Shown piece by piece: positions 26,457 to 35,471 of a DNA stretch of 64,000 bases. Below the pieces are notes generated by a model. The model worked only from the letters and a program-made list of their open reading frames with translations. It had not been told where the DNA came from and did no database searches. A program made the translations under genes and the position numbers. The first letter of the stretch is position 1. The number at the start of each line of letters is the position of its first letter. This stretch comes from Nocardia acidivorans NBRC 108247 (GTDB lineage Bacteria; Actinomycetota; Actinomycetes; Mycobacteriales; Mycobacteriaceae). Location of the stretch: assembly GCF_001625085.1 (NCBI RefSeq), contig NZ_BDAW01000038.1, forward strand, positions 20,248 to 84,247, read 5' to 3'.

Positions 26457-26892
26457 TTTTTCTCAGAACCTCATCGGAAGAGCTCGGGGGGACACGGAGA
26501 ATCGAAATCCAGGTCAGCTAACGCGCGGTGAACCGGTCGTGACTGTTTGTTCAAATTGTGTTCACTTCCGTGGTCGCGCGGTTCGTCAGCTTCTGGAAAT
26601 GCGCTGCGTAAGTAAGGTTTTCGGCAGTGCTTCCCATCGCCTGGTTCGTTACCGGATGGTCTCTTTGTGGCGAAGGTCACAGCCTTCGCTGGGGAAACCG
26701 GAATGATCCTGACCCGAAAATCCCGGAGAGTCCACAAAAATGCGACTTTCCGTATGAACGTACGACTTTCAGTTCGATAATTTGTTTCCTTCTCGTGTCT
26801 TATTCCGCTCCATGGAAACGGTCGATCGGTGTAGGGAACGAAACGTGAGACCGGGCGCACGCGCACGCCCAAGGCCACGTAGGGTTTTCGTT
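26457..26892. other. 436-bp divergent intergenic region
   Basis: This lies between the secreted-protein gene and rmlB and is less GC-rich than its surroundings. It contains TAGGGT at 26880-26885, 7 bases before the rmlB GTG, a leaderless-type -10. I see no convincing gene or stable hairpin in the remainder. Confidence 0.5.
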
Positions 26893-27897
26893 GTGCGATT
26901 GCTCGTAACCGGAGGCGCCGGTTTCATCGGCGCGAACTTCGTCCATCAGACCGTGACCACCCGTCCCGGCGTTCAGGTGACCGTGCTGGACAAACTCACC
27001 TATGCCGGAAATCGGTCCTCGCTGGACCCCATCGCCGATCGAATCGAGTTCGTGCACGGCGACATCGCCGATGCCGCTCTGGTGGAACGGCTGGTCGGCG
27101 GCGTGGACGCGGTGGTGCATTTCGCCGCCGAATCACACAACGACAATTCGCTGGCCGATCCCTGGCCGTTCGTGCAGACCAATATCGTCGGCACCTATTC
27201 GCTGCTGCAGGCCGTGCGCAAACACCAGGTGCGGTACCACCACATCTCCACCGATGAGGTGTACGGCGATCTGGAACTCGACGATCCGAGCGCGTTCACC
27301 GAGGCCACGCCCTACAACCCGTCCAGCCCGTACTCCGCCAGCAAGGCGTCGAGCGATATGCTGGTGCGGGCCTGGGTGCGCTCGTTCGGCGTACGTGCCA
27401 CAATCTCCAACTGCAGCAACAACTATGGCCCGTATCAGCATGTGGAGAAATTCATTCCACGCCAGATCACCAATCTCATCGACGGTGTGCGACCGCGCCT
27501 GTACGGCAGCGGACATCAGGTGCGGGACTGGATCCACGTGGACGACCACAACTCCGCGGTCTGGGAAATTCTGGAGCGCGGGCGAATCGGCCGGACATAC
27601 CTGATCGGTGCGCAGGGCGAACGCGATAACAAATCCGTCGTACAACTGATTCTCGAGGCGTTCGGCCGCCCCGCCGACGACTTCGATCACGTCACCGATC
27701 GCCCCGGCCACGATCTGCGCTACGCCATCGATTCCAGCCTGCTGCGCACCGAGCTGGGCTGGACCCCCCGATACTCCGATTTCCGTACCGGATTGGCCGC
27801 CACCGTCCAGTGGTACCGCGATAACGAGAACTGGTGGCGGCCACAGAAAGCCGCCACCGAGAACGCCTACGCCGCGGCCGGCGAAAAAGTCCTCTGA
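26893..27897 (+). CDS. rmlB: dTDP-glucose 4,6-dehydratase RmlB
   Basis: RmlB is the second step of dTDP-rhamnose synthesis. The 334-residue extended SDR has TGGAGFIG, the HISTDEVYGDL motif and catalytic YSASKA. GTG 26893 is chosen because it begins right at the conserved RLLVTGGAGF and follows a -10-like TAGGGT; an upstream ATG at 26782 would add an atypical basic extension. It is monocistronic and separate from rmlC-rmlA. Confidence 0.95.
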   Translation: MRLLVTGGAGFIGANFVHQTVTTRPGVQVTVLDKLTYAGNRSSLDPIADRIEFVHGDIADAALVERLVGGVDAVVHFAAESHNDNSLADPWPFVQTNIVGTYSLLQAVRKHQVRYHHISTDEVYGDLELDDPSAFTEATPYNPSSPYSASKASSDMLVRAWVRSFGVRATISNCSNNYGPYQHVEKFIPRQITNLIDGVRPRLYGSGHQVRDWIHVDDHNSAVWEILERGRIGRTYLIGAQGERDNKSVVQLILEAFGRPADDFDHVTDRPGHDLRYAIDSSLLRTELGWTPRYSDFRTGLAATVQWYRDNENWWRPQKAATENAYAAAGEKVL

Positions 27898-27930
27898 CCC
27901 GCTGAACTCAGCCCCGGACCCGGGGTGAAC

Positions 27931-29547
27931 TCAGCCCCAGACCAGGGTGGAGTACTTGACAACCGCCGCGGTCAGGGCTATCGCGGTGGCCACCACAATG
28001 ACCACGGCCGGGCCGCGCACGGGGGTGCGGCCGTCGGTTCCGGTGAGGCGCAAGGGCATCCAGCGCAGGAAAACCGCGAGGGTGAGCAGCGCCAGCGGAA
28101 CGAAGTAGCGGCCCTGGACGCCGTCGATGATGAAATAGCCGACGGGCGTGAAGGACATGTACAGGGTCACGTAGATCATGGCGACGCTGGCCAGCATGGT
28201 GAGCAGTACCAGCCAGGTGCGCAGCCGATCGCCGGCCATGCGGTCCGCGATGCCGATGCTCACCGCGAAGGCCAGCAGGCTGGCGCAGATGGTCAGCGCC
28301 GGAACATCGATGTAGGCGAAGCCGAGTTCACCGAAGAACTGGGTGAACCAGCGGTCGTCCCGGCGCGCGATGCTGTCGCCGAACACGCTCACGAAATGCC
28401 CGGGGTCACCGAGGATTTCTCCGAGCTGGTCACCGGGACGCACCGAACCCCACTGGTCCTTGCCGCGCATCAGGCTCATACCGTCGCCGGTGGGGGCGGC
28501 GATCTTCATCCACACCGCGAACGACACACCGCCGATCGCCGCCGCGGCCCACGGCAGCGCGCGCTGCCAGGGGGCCGGACGCTCACCGCTGCCGAAGCCC
28601 AGCCGCTGCGCCGGAATCAGCACGGTGAGCATGGCCAGCAGCACATAGGTGGGCTTGCAGACCGGCAGCAGAATCGTCGAGGCAAGCGCCACAACGGTTT
28701 CCGGCCGCGACAGCCGCTGCCCCAGGAACAGGCTCTTCACGATGAGCGCCGAAACCACCAGTGCCAGTGCGTTGGTCACCGTATCGGCGGTGACGGTCCC
28801 GGCCTGGAAGACCGCGATCGGCAGCACGGCCACCGTCAGCGCCAGCCACTGCACCCGATGACCGCGCAGCGCGCGCAGCGCGAATCCGACGATCAGCAGA
28901 TAGGCCAGCAGTCCGGCCCAGCGGGTCGCCAGCACCATGCCGCCGACATTCAGATCCAGCGCCTCGGCGAGTCGAATGCCCGCTGCGGCAGGCAGATACG
29001 GGACGGGGGAGTAGGCGGCGGTATTGGTGAACCACACCTGCGAGGTCTGCTTCGACACCGGCAGGGCGCCCAGCACGTCATAGGCGTGCGGGTCCTCGAC
29101 CATGGGCTCGGGCTCATCGCGCTTGCTGTTGTAATCGTTGAAGGCGTAGCCCGACAACGCGTTGATGGTGACCGGCACCTGCCCGCCCCAGGCGGGTCCG
29201 CGGTCATCGTGGATCTTCTCCGGCGTGAAACCGCCGTGCGCCACCTGATAGGCCCGCCCGAACTGGGTGATCTCGTCATGACCCCAGAACGGCGGCGTCA
29301 CCACCGACCACACCGCGCCGAAGACACCGGCCAGCAACAGGAATGCCAGCGTGGCCGCGCCGACGCGCTGTTCGATCCGCGCCGCGGCCCGCCGCCACCC
29401 GGCCTCGGTGGGCTCGGCGGGCGCCGGAACCGGCTGTGCGGCTCCGGTCTCCGGCCGAACCGCCGGGGCGGTCGATTCGTCGTGCGGGGTGTCGCTCGTT
29501 GCGGTGGCCACGATGTCCGATTCTGCTGGACGGTCGAGGGCGGTCAT
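27931..29547 (-). CDS. DUF2142 polytopic membrane protein (GtrC/GT-C-like)
   Basis: The 538-residue protein has an Ala/Pro-rich cytoplasmic N-terminus and about 12 helices; the first loop carries WGHDEITQFGRAYQ with an Asp-Glu pair as in GT-C enzymes. DUF2142 proteins are predicted glycosyltransferases. Its ATG overlaps the stop of the upstream GT2 gene (ATGA), so the two are coupled; with the divergent GtrA gene they form a flippase / polyprenyl-sugar synthase / transferase module. Confidence 0.85.
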   Translation of the reverse strand: MTALDRPAESDIVATATSDTPHDESTAPAVRPETGAAQPVPAPAEPTEAGWRRAAARIEQRVGAATLAFLLLAGVFGAVWSVVTPPFWGHDEITQFGRAYQVAHGGFTPEKIHDDRGPAWGGQVPVTINALSGYAFNDYNSKRDEPEPMVEDPHAYDVLGALPVSKQTSQVWFTNTAAYSPVPYLPAAAGIRLAEALDLNVGGMVLATRWAGLLAYLLIVGFALRALRGHRVQWLALTVAVLPIAVFQAGTVTADTVTNALALVVSALIVKSLFLGQRLSRPETVVALASTILLPVCKPTYVLLAMLTVLIPAQRLGFGSGERPAPWQRALPWAAAAIGGVSFAVWMKIAAPTGDGMSLMRGKDQWGSVRPGDQLGEILGDPGHFVSVFGDSIARRDDRWFTQFFGELGFAYIDVPALTICASLLAFAVSIGIADRMAGDRLRTWLVLLTMLASVAMIYVTLYMSFTPVGYFIIDGVQGRYFVPLALLTLAVFLRWMPLRLTGTDGRTPVRGPAVVIVVATAIALTAAVVKYSTLVWG

Positions 29548-30518
29548 CGACGGGTACCGCCGGTGTGTTCCTCGGCCTCGGTGTTCGCGCCCACCGCGGA
29601 GTAGCGCAGGTACATCAGCCGCGCCGCCTCGTGCCGGGAGCGGCGGATGCCGTCCAGCACCAGGCCCGCGGTCCAGGCCAGCGAACCCAGCAGCAGCAGT
29701 GTGAAGCCCAGGAACAGCGTCGGGAAGCGCGGCACCTCGTGGATCTCGTAGAACTGGATCACTATCGGCGTGATCAGAATGATCGAGATCAACCAGGCCA
29801 GCGTGCCGAACAGGCCGTAGAACGCGACCGGGCGCTCATGCCGGGCCAGGCCGACGATGAGCCGCAGGATCTTGAAGCCGTCGGTGTAGGTGCGCAGCTT
29901 GGATTCGCTGCCCTCGGGCCGATCCTTGAAACCGACCGGCACCGCGGTCTGCGGAACCCGCAGATGCAGTGAGTGCACGGTCAATTCGGTCTCGATCTCG
30001 AATTCGCGCGATACCGCTGGGAAGCTCTTCACGAAACGCCGGGAGAACACCCGGTATCCGCTCAGCATGTCCTCGACATTCTCGCCGAACACCTGCGCGA
30101 CAACGCCATTGAGCACCTTATTGCCGGTCTCATGACCCGGGCGGTACGCGGATTCGCCCGCGATCTCGCGGCGCACGCCCAGCACATGGTCGTACGGTCC
30201 CGATAGCAGCGCCTCGATCATGCGCGGCGCGGCGGAGGCGTCATAGGTGTCATCGCCGTCGATCATCAAATAGACGTCGGCCTCGATATCGGCGAAGGCA
30301 CGGCGCACCACATTGCCCTTGCCCTTGCGATATTCGTGACGCACGATCGCGCCCGCCTCGCGCGCCCGCTCGGCGGTCGCGTCGGTACTCCGGTTGTCGT
30401 AGACGTATACGACGATTCCGGGCACGGCGGCCTTGAGGTCGGTGACGACCTGTGCGACCGAGGCCTCTTCGTTGTGGCACGGAACCACGGCGGCAATTCG
30501 GAGCTCGGTGGGGTCCAC
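29544..30518 (-). CDS. GT2 polyprenyl-phosphate glycosyltransferase (GtrB/DPM-like)
   Basis: The 324-residue protein has a cytoplasmic GT2 domain (VVPCHNEEASVAQVV, YDNRSTDAT, MIDGDDTYDA) and two C-terminal helices, the GtrB layout. It probably loads a sugar on polyprenyl phosphate. GTG 30518 starts right before the conserved core; the frame extends further but into GtrA promoter DNA. It is coupled to the DUF2142 gene. Confidence 0.88.
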   Translation of the reverse strand: MDPTELRIAAVVPCHNEEASVAQVVTDLKAAVPGIVVYVYDNRSTDATAERAREAGAIVRHEYRKGKGNVVRRAFADIEADVYLMIDGDDTYDASAAPRMIEALLSGPYDHVLGVRREIAGESAYRPGHETGNKVLNGVVAQVFGENVEDMLSGYRVFSRRFVKSFPAVSREFEIETELTVHSLHLRVPQTAVPVGFKDRPEGSESKLRTYTDGFKILRLIVGLARHERPVAFYGLFGTLAWLISIILITPIVIQFYEIHEVPRFPTLFLGFTLLLLGSLAWTAGLVLDGIRRSRHEAARLMYLRYSAVGANTEAEEHTGGTRR

Positions 30519-30597
30519 CCGGTCAATCCTCGATGTGATCGGAAGGCGAATACGAACACGGGGAGGGTACCCGAGAATGCTGCGGTACCGTCGCCGA

Positions 30598-31113
30598 GTG
30601 CCCAGCAGTGAGTCGGCCGCCCCCGGCGTCAGCCCCGCGGAATCCGCCGAGATCGTCCCGCAGTCCCTGATCGACAAGGTGCGCGCGGCGCTGCGCCAGG
30701 GCGGCGCGTTCCTGGTCGTGGGCCTGCTCGGCTTCGCAGTCGACGCGGGCGCCTACAACCTGCTGGTGTTCGCCGGTGGGGAGGGCCCGCTGTTCCATCA
30801 GCCCTTGCTCGCCAAGATCATCGCTATCGGCGTCGCCACCGTGGTCACCTATTTCGGCAACAAATGGTGGACTTTCGCACACAAGAAGGGCGGTAGCCAG
30901 ACCCGCGAATATGTCCTCTACGCGCTGTTCAATGTGGTTGCCATCGGACTGCAACTGGGCTGCCTCGGCTTCTCCCGGTATGTGCTGGACCTGTCTAGTC
31001 CGTTGGCGGACAACATCTCCGGAACACTGGTCGGCCAGATCGTCGCCGTTGTCTTCCGCTACTGGGCATACGACAAATTCGTCTTCACCGGCGCGCGCGA
31101 GGAAACGCACTGA
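30598..31113 (+). CDS. GtrA-family flippase-like membrane protein
   Basis: The 171-residue protein has four helices (FLVVGLLGFAVDAGAYNLLV, IIAIGVATVVTYFGNKWWTF and two more). GtrA proteins are thought to flip polyprenyl-phosphate sugars. GTG 30598 follows TACCGT by 6 bases, a leaderless arrangement. It is divergent from the GT2/DUF2142 pair and is the second GtrA homologue in the window. Confidence 0.86.
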   Translation: MPSSESAAPGVSPAESAEIVPQSLIDKVRAALRQGGAFLVVGLLGFAVDAGAYNLLVFAGGEGPLFHQPLLAKIIAIGVATVVTYFGNKWWTFAHKKGGSQTREYVLYALFNVVAIGLQLGCLGFSRYVLDLSSPLADNISGTLVGQIVAVVFRYWAYDKFVFTGAREETH

Positions 31114-31143
31114 CGCCCGCGACTATCGCTGTGCACCAAGGTG

Positions 31144-31235
31144 GTTAGCGGCCCGCCCGTTTCTGGACCGAGGGGAGCGGAGGAGCGCGGCGGGGGAGCG
31201 GAGGGAGGGAAGAATCGGGCTCCCGGGCCGCTAAC
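31144..31235. repeat. Structured dispersed element, copy B
   Basis: A perfect 12-bp stem GTTAGCGGCCCG/CGGGCCGCTAAC encloses the same core as copy A (TTCTGGACCGA, GGAGCGGAGGAGCG, GGAGGGAGGGAAG), with about 15 extra bases. It fills much of the 249-bp gap before glfT2. Confidence 0.65.
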
Positions 31236-31362
31236 CCCGCCGGAGCGCAGCGAAGGCAAATGGTTATTGATATTCTCGCCCGGCCGAGCGGTGACAGTAG
31301 GTGTGCGTCCTACGTCGGGTGTTGCCGGTGTCTGTTGTTTTCGAGGGATGTCGAGGGAATTC

Positions 31363-33264
31363 ATGGATACGTCGGCTGGACCAGCCGTGACCGAAACCAA
31401 TGATCGGCTGACCGCCGGAGCCCCCGCGACGCTACGTGCGGACCATGCGGCTCCCGATCGCCTGGTGTTGGCGCGCGGCCTGTTCACCGGCCCCGCCCCG
31501 CGCATCAGCGATGAGCTGTACGCGGTCGTCAAGGGCGGTAAGGCCCATCGCGAACGGTTCAGCCTGCGGCTGGACAAGGGCGCGACCGCGCACACCAATA
31601 CCTACTTCGGGCGTTTCGCCGCCAGCTACTGGCAGCGCTGGACCTCGGTCACCGCCGTCCAGGTCGCCATGACCCTCGAGGTCGGCGGTAAGACCAAGGT
31701 GCGACTGGCCGCCTCCGATATCGCCGGGCACCGGCGTGTCGCGGCCACCGCGCAAACCAGCGAATCCGGGCGGGTCGTATTGACCGCCGCACTGGACATG
31801 TTCATCGACGGCGGCGCACTGTGGATCGAGGTCGACGCCATCGGCGGCGAGGTCACCATCTCCGATCTGGAGTGGACCGCGCCCGCGCCGGAGACAGTGC
31901 GCCCGGTGGCCATTGCCATCTGCACCTTCAATCGCGCACCGGACTGTGCCGCCACCATGGCCGCGCTCGCCTCGGATCCGACCGTGCTGAACGCCATCGA
32001 CGCGGTGTACGTGGTCGATCAGGGCACCGATCTGGTGCAGGATCAGCCGGTCTTCGCCGAGACCGCGCCCAAGCTGGGTGACAAGCTGCGGTATATCCGG
32101 CAGCCGAATCTCGGTGGCGCGGGCGGTTTCACGCGCGGGCTGTACGAGGTCTCCGGTGCGAACGAGCATGCCGACGTCATCCTGATGGACGACGACATCC
32201 TGTGCGAGCCGGAAACGGTGTTGCGGCTCAACGCCTTCGCGAATATGACCGTCGAACCCACCCTGGTGGGCGCGCAGATGCTCTTCCTGTTCAATCCCGA
32301 CTACCTCAATGTCGGCGCCGAGGAGACCGATCTGGCCCGGCTGCGGCACGGCCAGAAGGTGTCCAAGGCGCTGCGCAACACCAGCATGCTCAAGAAGCAT
32401 CAGGAACGCCGCGTGGACGCGGGCTACCAGGCGTGGTGGACCTGCCTGATCCCGGCCGAGGTGGTCAAGAAGATCGGGCTGCCGGTACCGATCTTCTTCC
32501 AGTGGGACGATGTCGAATACGGTTTGCGCGCACGGGAGAACGGTTTCGTCACCGTCACCCTGCCGAACGCCGCCGTGTGGCACGCCGACTTCTACTGGAA
32601 GGATTTCGACGACTGGGCGCGCTACTTCTCCTCGCGCAATTCGCTCATCGTCTCCTCGCTGCACACCGATCTGGATCCGAAAGCCGTTACCCGCCAGCTG
32701 TTCCGGGAGATCGGCGAGTTCCTGGTCGGCATGCAGTACGGTCTGGCGCACACCACGCTCGCGGGCATCGAGGACTATCTGCGCGGCCCGAAGGCGTTGC
32801 GGGACGGCGGCATCGAGGCGCTCGAGACCGCGCGCGGTTCCCGCGCGGACTATCCCGAGACCATCAAGCATCCGGCGGCGACCGCACCGGTCGTCAACGC
32901 CCACGTGCATGTGCGCCGCGCCGGCGGTGAACCCAGCCGTCCGCTGCTCATCCTGTTCAAGCGCGCCCTCACCCAGTGGACCGGCCGCACCATTCCGGGC
33001 GTCGTCGGCGTCACCCGCGAGGACGCGCACTGGTGGCATATCAGTCTCTACGATCACGTGGTCGTGACCGACGCCTCCCAGTCCGGTGTGCGAATTCGCC
33101 GCCGCGACAAGGAAACCGCGCGCCGCCTGCTGGTGCGCGCCTACCGCGTGCTCAAGCAGCTGCGCAAGGAACTCCCGAGCCTGCAACGGCAATGGCGCGC
33201 CGCCATGCCCGAACTCACCAGCCGTGAGAACTGGGAACGCCTCTACGGCATCGACCCGAAGTGA
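31363..33264 (+). CDS. glfT2: Galactofuranosyltransferase GlfT2
   Basis: GlfT2 is the bifunctional polymerase that extends galactan with alternating beta-1,5 and beta-1,6 galactofuranose from UDP-Galf on the inner membrane face. The 633-residue protein has an N-terminal beta-domain, a GT2 core (ICTFNRAPDC), the metal-binding MDDDIL, WDDVEYGLRA, the WHADFYWKDF histidine and a helical C-terminus. ATG 31363 follows GAGGG with 5-base spacing; ATG 31348 is less well placed. Length agrees with the mycobacterial enzyme (637). Confidence 0.96.
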   Translation: MDTSAGPAVTETNDRLTAGAPATLRADHAAPDRLVLARGLFTGPAPRISDELYAVVKGGKAHRERFSLRLDKGATAHTNTYFGRFAASYWQRWTSVTAVQVAMTLEVGGKTKVRLAASDIAGHRRVAATAQTSESGRVVLTAALDMFIDGGALWIEVDAIGGEVTISDLEWTAPAPETVRPVAIAICTFNRAPDCAATMAALASDPTVLNAIDAVYVVDQGTDLVQDQPVFAETAPKLGDKLRYIRQPNLGGAGGFTRGLYEVSGANEHADVILMDDDILCEPETVLRLNAFANMTVEPTLVGAQMLFLFNPDYLNVGAEETDLARLRHGQKVSKALRNTSMLKKHQERRVDAGYQAWWTCLIPAEVVKKIGLPVPIFFQWDDVEYGLRARENGFVTVTLPNAAVWHADFYWKDFDDWARYFSSRNSLIVSSLHTDLDPKAVTRQLFREIGEFLVGMQYGLAHTTLAGIEDYLRGPKALRDGGIEALETARGSRADYPETIKHPAATAPVVNAHVHVRRAGGEPSRPLLILFKRALTQWTGRTIPGVVGVTREDAHWWHISLYDHVVVTDASQSGVRIRRRDKETARRLLVRAYRVLKQLRKELPSLQRQWRAAMPELTSRENWERLYGIDPK

Positions 33265-33288
33265 ACTGAATCGAGAACGAAGTCCCCT

Positions 33289-33377
33289 CGTCATCCCGGC
33301 ATGCTTTCGGCCGGGATCCACACAATCGGCTGACTCGCCCCCGGTGTGGATCCCGGCCGAAACGCGCCGGGATGACG
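33289..33377. repeat. Dispersed palindromic repeat, full unit
   Basis: CGTCATCCCGG to CCGGGATGACG with inner complementary arms, between convergent glfT2 and the TetR gene. Confidence 0.85.
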
Positions 33378-33379
33378 GG

Positions 33380-33973
33380 CTATTCGTGTGCGGTGAGTAG
33401 CGCCCGCGTCGCCGCCACCAGGTCGGCGTCCAGCCAGTCCGGGAACTCGTCGGTGTAGGCGTAGCGGCGCAGTGCGCCGTAGGGCAGGTCCACCACGGCG
33501 CGGCGCACGGCGTCGAGTTCGCGTTCACCGTCGGATCCGTAGATGCCCCGGGCGATTCGGCTCAGCGTCGCGAAGAGGGGTTCGTTCATGGCGGCCAGCC
33601 GGTCGTTGAATTGGGTGTCCGGCGCGCCGTCCAGGAGGTCGCGCGGCCGCAGGTTCAGCAGCAGTTTCGCATCCTCGAGCCGCTCCCGGCCGAAGGCGAG
33701 CGCGGCGCCGGTCATGGCCACCGCGGCCTCGAGCGGATCATCCTGGGCGGCGGCCGCGCCGAGCACACCGGTTTGGAATCGGTCCAGCGCCCGTATCCAG
33801 GCGGCCGTCAGCACACCATTGCGATTGCCGAACCGGTGGTACAGCGTGCCGACAGGCGCGCCGCTCGCCTCGGCGATGGCGGCGACGCTGGCCGCGCGTG
33901 GACCCTCGCGCAGCACCAGGGTGCGCGCCGCGTCGAGGATCACATCGGTGTCGTGCTTCCGGGGAGGTGCCAT
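33380..33973 (-). CDS. TetR-family transcription regulator
   Basis: The 197-residue protein has an N-terminal helix-turn-helix (ILDAARTLVLREG, VAAIAEASGAPVGTLYHRFG) and a variable ligand domain. It is divergent from the DUF2867 gene with only 21 bp between starts, so it probably controls that gene. Ligand unknown. Confidence 0.9.
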   Translation of the reverse strand: MAPPRKHDTDVILDAARTLVLREGPRAASVAAIAEASGAPVGTLYHRFGNRNGVLTAAWIRALDRFQTGVLGAAAAQDDPLEAAVAMTGAALAFGRERLEDAKLLLNLRPRDLLDGAPDTQFNDRLAAMNEPLFATLSRIARGIYGSDGERELDAVRRAVVDLPYGALRRYAYTDEFPDWLDADLVAATRALLTAHE

Positions 33974-33994
33974 GAACTAGTACAGTCCTTCTAT

Positions 33995-34369
33995 ATGGAG
34001 CGTTTGCCCTATATCGATCAGCATTCCACAATAATCCCCGCGGATCGCGCCCGAACCTGGTCCGCCCTGCTGCGCACGACCTGCAAAGACCCGGATGATC
34101 TCAGCACACTTCCGCGCGGATTCACCGTCGACGAGGCCGACCCGCCGAATCGATTGGCCCTGACCGGCCACCACCCCTTCTCCCGCTACGCCCTGGTCTT
34201 CCTCCTCGCCGAGGAATCCCCCACCGTCACCCGCCTCACCGCCGAGAGCTGGGGCGAGTTCCCCGGCCTACACGGCCGCGTCTACCGAGCCCTCGTCATC
34301 GGGAGCGGTGGCCACCGCGTGGTGGTCCGCGCCGTGCTCGAGCGCGTCGCCGCCGCGGTCGAGGCATGA
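33995..34369 (+). CDS. DUF2867 family protein
   Basis: The 124-residue protein ends with the family pattern (HHPFSRYALVFLL, TRLTAESWGEFPGLHGRVYRALVIGSGGH). DUF2867 has an SRPBCC-like ligand-binding fold; function unknown. TACAGT lies 8 bases before ATG 33995, a leaderless arrangement. Confidence 0.75.
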   Translation: MERLPYIDQHSTIIPADRARTWSALLRTTCKDPDDLSTLPRGFTVDEADPPNRLALTGHHPFSRYALVFLLAEESPTVTRLTAESWGEFPGLHGRVYRALVIGSGGHRVVVRAVLERVAAAVEA

Positions 34370-34414
34370 GAACGGCGGACCGCGCACCCGCGACCCGCCA
34401 TTCGAAGGATGGTG

Positions 34415-35263
34415 TCAGAGGAACAGGTCCGTGGTGAGCGGGCCGTCGCCCGGGATCACCCGGTACTTGTCCAGATCGGTAATGCCGTGGGCGGCAAGGA
34501 CTTCGTCATCGATGAAGAAATTGCCGGTGGTGTCCTTGGCGGGGGAGGTCAGGACCAGGTAGGCGGCGTCGGCGTAGATGTCGGGGGTGCGCGAGGTGGA
34601 GACCATCTCCTCACCGCCGAGCAGGTTGCGGACCGCCGCGGTGGCGATGGTGGTGCGCGGCCACAGCGAGTTCACGCCGATACCGTATTTGCGCAGTTCC
34701 TCGGCCAAACCCAGTGTGGTGAGCGACATTCCGTACTTGGCGATGGTGTAGCCGAGCGAGGAACCCGCCCATTTCGGATCCAGGTTCAACGGCGGGGACA
34801 GCGTCAGGATGTGTGGATCGCGGCCCGCCTGCGCCGAATCCTTCAGCGCCGGAATGCAGGTCTTGGAGAGCAGGAAACTGCCGCGGGCATTGATGTCCTG
34901 CATGAGGTCGTACTTCTTCATGGGCAGAATCTCGGTGGGGGACAGGTCGATTGCCGACGCGTTGTTCACCACGATGTCGATACCGCCGAAGCGTTGCACG
35001 GTCTGCTGTACCGCCTCGGCGACGGCCCCGTCATCGCGCACATCGCCGACGTACTTGAGCACGGTGCCGCCCGCCTGCTCCAACTCCGCCGCCGCGGTAT
35101 GAATGGTGCCCGGCAGCTTCGGATGCGGGGTGTCGGTCTTGGCGATCAGGGTGATGTTCGCCCCGTCCGCCGCCGCCCGTTTGGCGATCTCGAGCCCGAT
35201 GCCGCGGCTACCGCCCGACATGATCATGGTCCGGCCCGCCAGCGGTTTCCGTGCTTGTGTCAT
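34415..35263 (-). CDS. SDR oxidoreductase (HSDL2-like)
   Basis: The 282-residue protein has GGSRGIG, NNASAI, YTIAKYGMS and the long C-terminus of SDRs similar to hydroxysteroid dehydrogenase-like 2 (LWPRTTIATAAVRN). Substrate unknown. ATG 35263 follows GGGAG. A perfect TetR-type palindrome lies about 107 bp upstream. Confidence 0.85.
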   Translation of the reverse strand: MTQARKPLAGRTMIMSGGSRGIGLEIAKRAAADGANITLIAKTDTPHPKLPGTIHTAAAELEQAGGTVLKYVGDVRDDGAVAEAVQQTVQRFGGIDIVVNNASAIDLSPTEILPMKKYDLMQDINARGSFLLSKTCIPALKDSAQAGRDPHILTLSPPLNLDPKWAGSSLGYTIAKYGMSLTTLGLAEELRKYGIGVNSLWPRTTIATAAVRNLLGGEEMVSTSRTPDIYADAAYLVLTSPAKDTTGNFFIDDEVLAAHGITDLDKYRVIPGDGPLTTDLFL

Positions 35264-35369
35264 GGTCAGCTCCCTCTCCCTTGCCGTCGCCCCGGTTCGA
35301 TAATCCGCGCGTCCATGCGAGGCCGGGGCGAAAACCCTGCAATTCGGACAGTAGGCGTAAACGGCCTTC

Positions 35370-35387
35370 TATGCAACGAGTTGCATA
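35370..35387. promoter_or_regulatory. Perfect TetR-type operator palindrome
   Basis: TATGCAACGAGTTGCATA has 8-bp perfect arms around GA, of the TGCAAC-N2-GTTGCA type. It sits in the 208-bp region between the divergent SDR and serine hydrolase genes. Confidence 0.55.
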
Positions 35388-35471
35388 AGCGCGAGGGTAG
35401 CGCCAGCACTACCGGCTATTCGGGTGTGCGCCGGATCGGCAGGTCAGCGTGGTTTTCCTAGGCTCGTTCGC

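Noticed and set aside
26471..26878. Possible 135-codon minus-strand gene in the rmlB upstream region
   Set aside because: Composition is random, there is no ribosome-binding site and it would cover the rmlB promoter.
27925..29604. Plus-strand open frame of 559 codons opposite the DUF2142 gene
   Set aside because: Same antisense-shadow composition; the minus frame has clear membrane helices and an ATGA coupling.
31432..33528. Minus-strand open frame of 698 codons opposite glfT2
   Set aside because: glfT2 on the plus strand is unmistakable; the antisense frame has no motif and runs into the next repeat.
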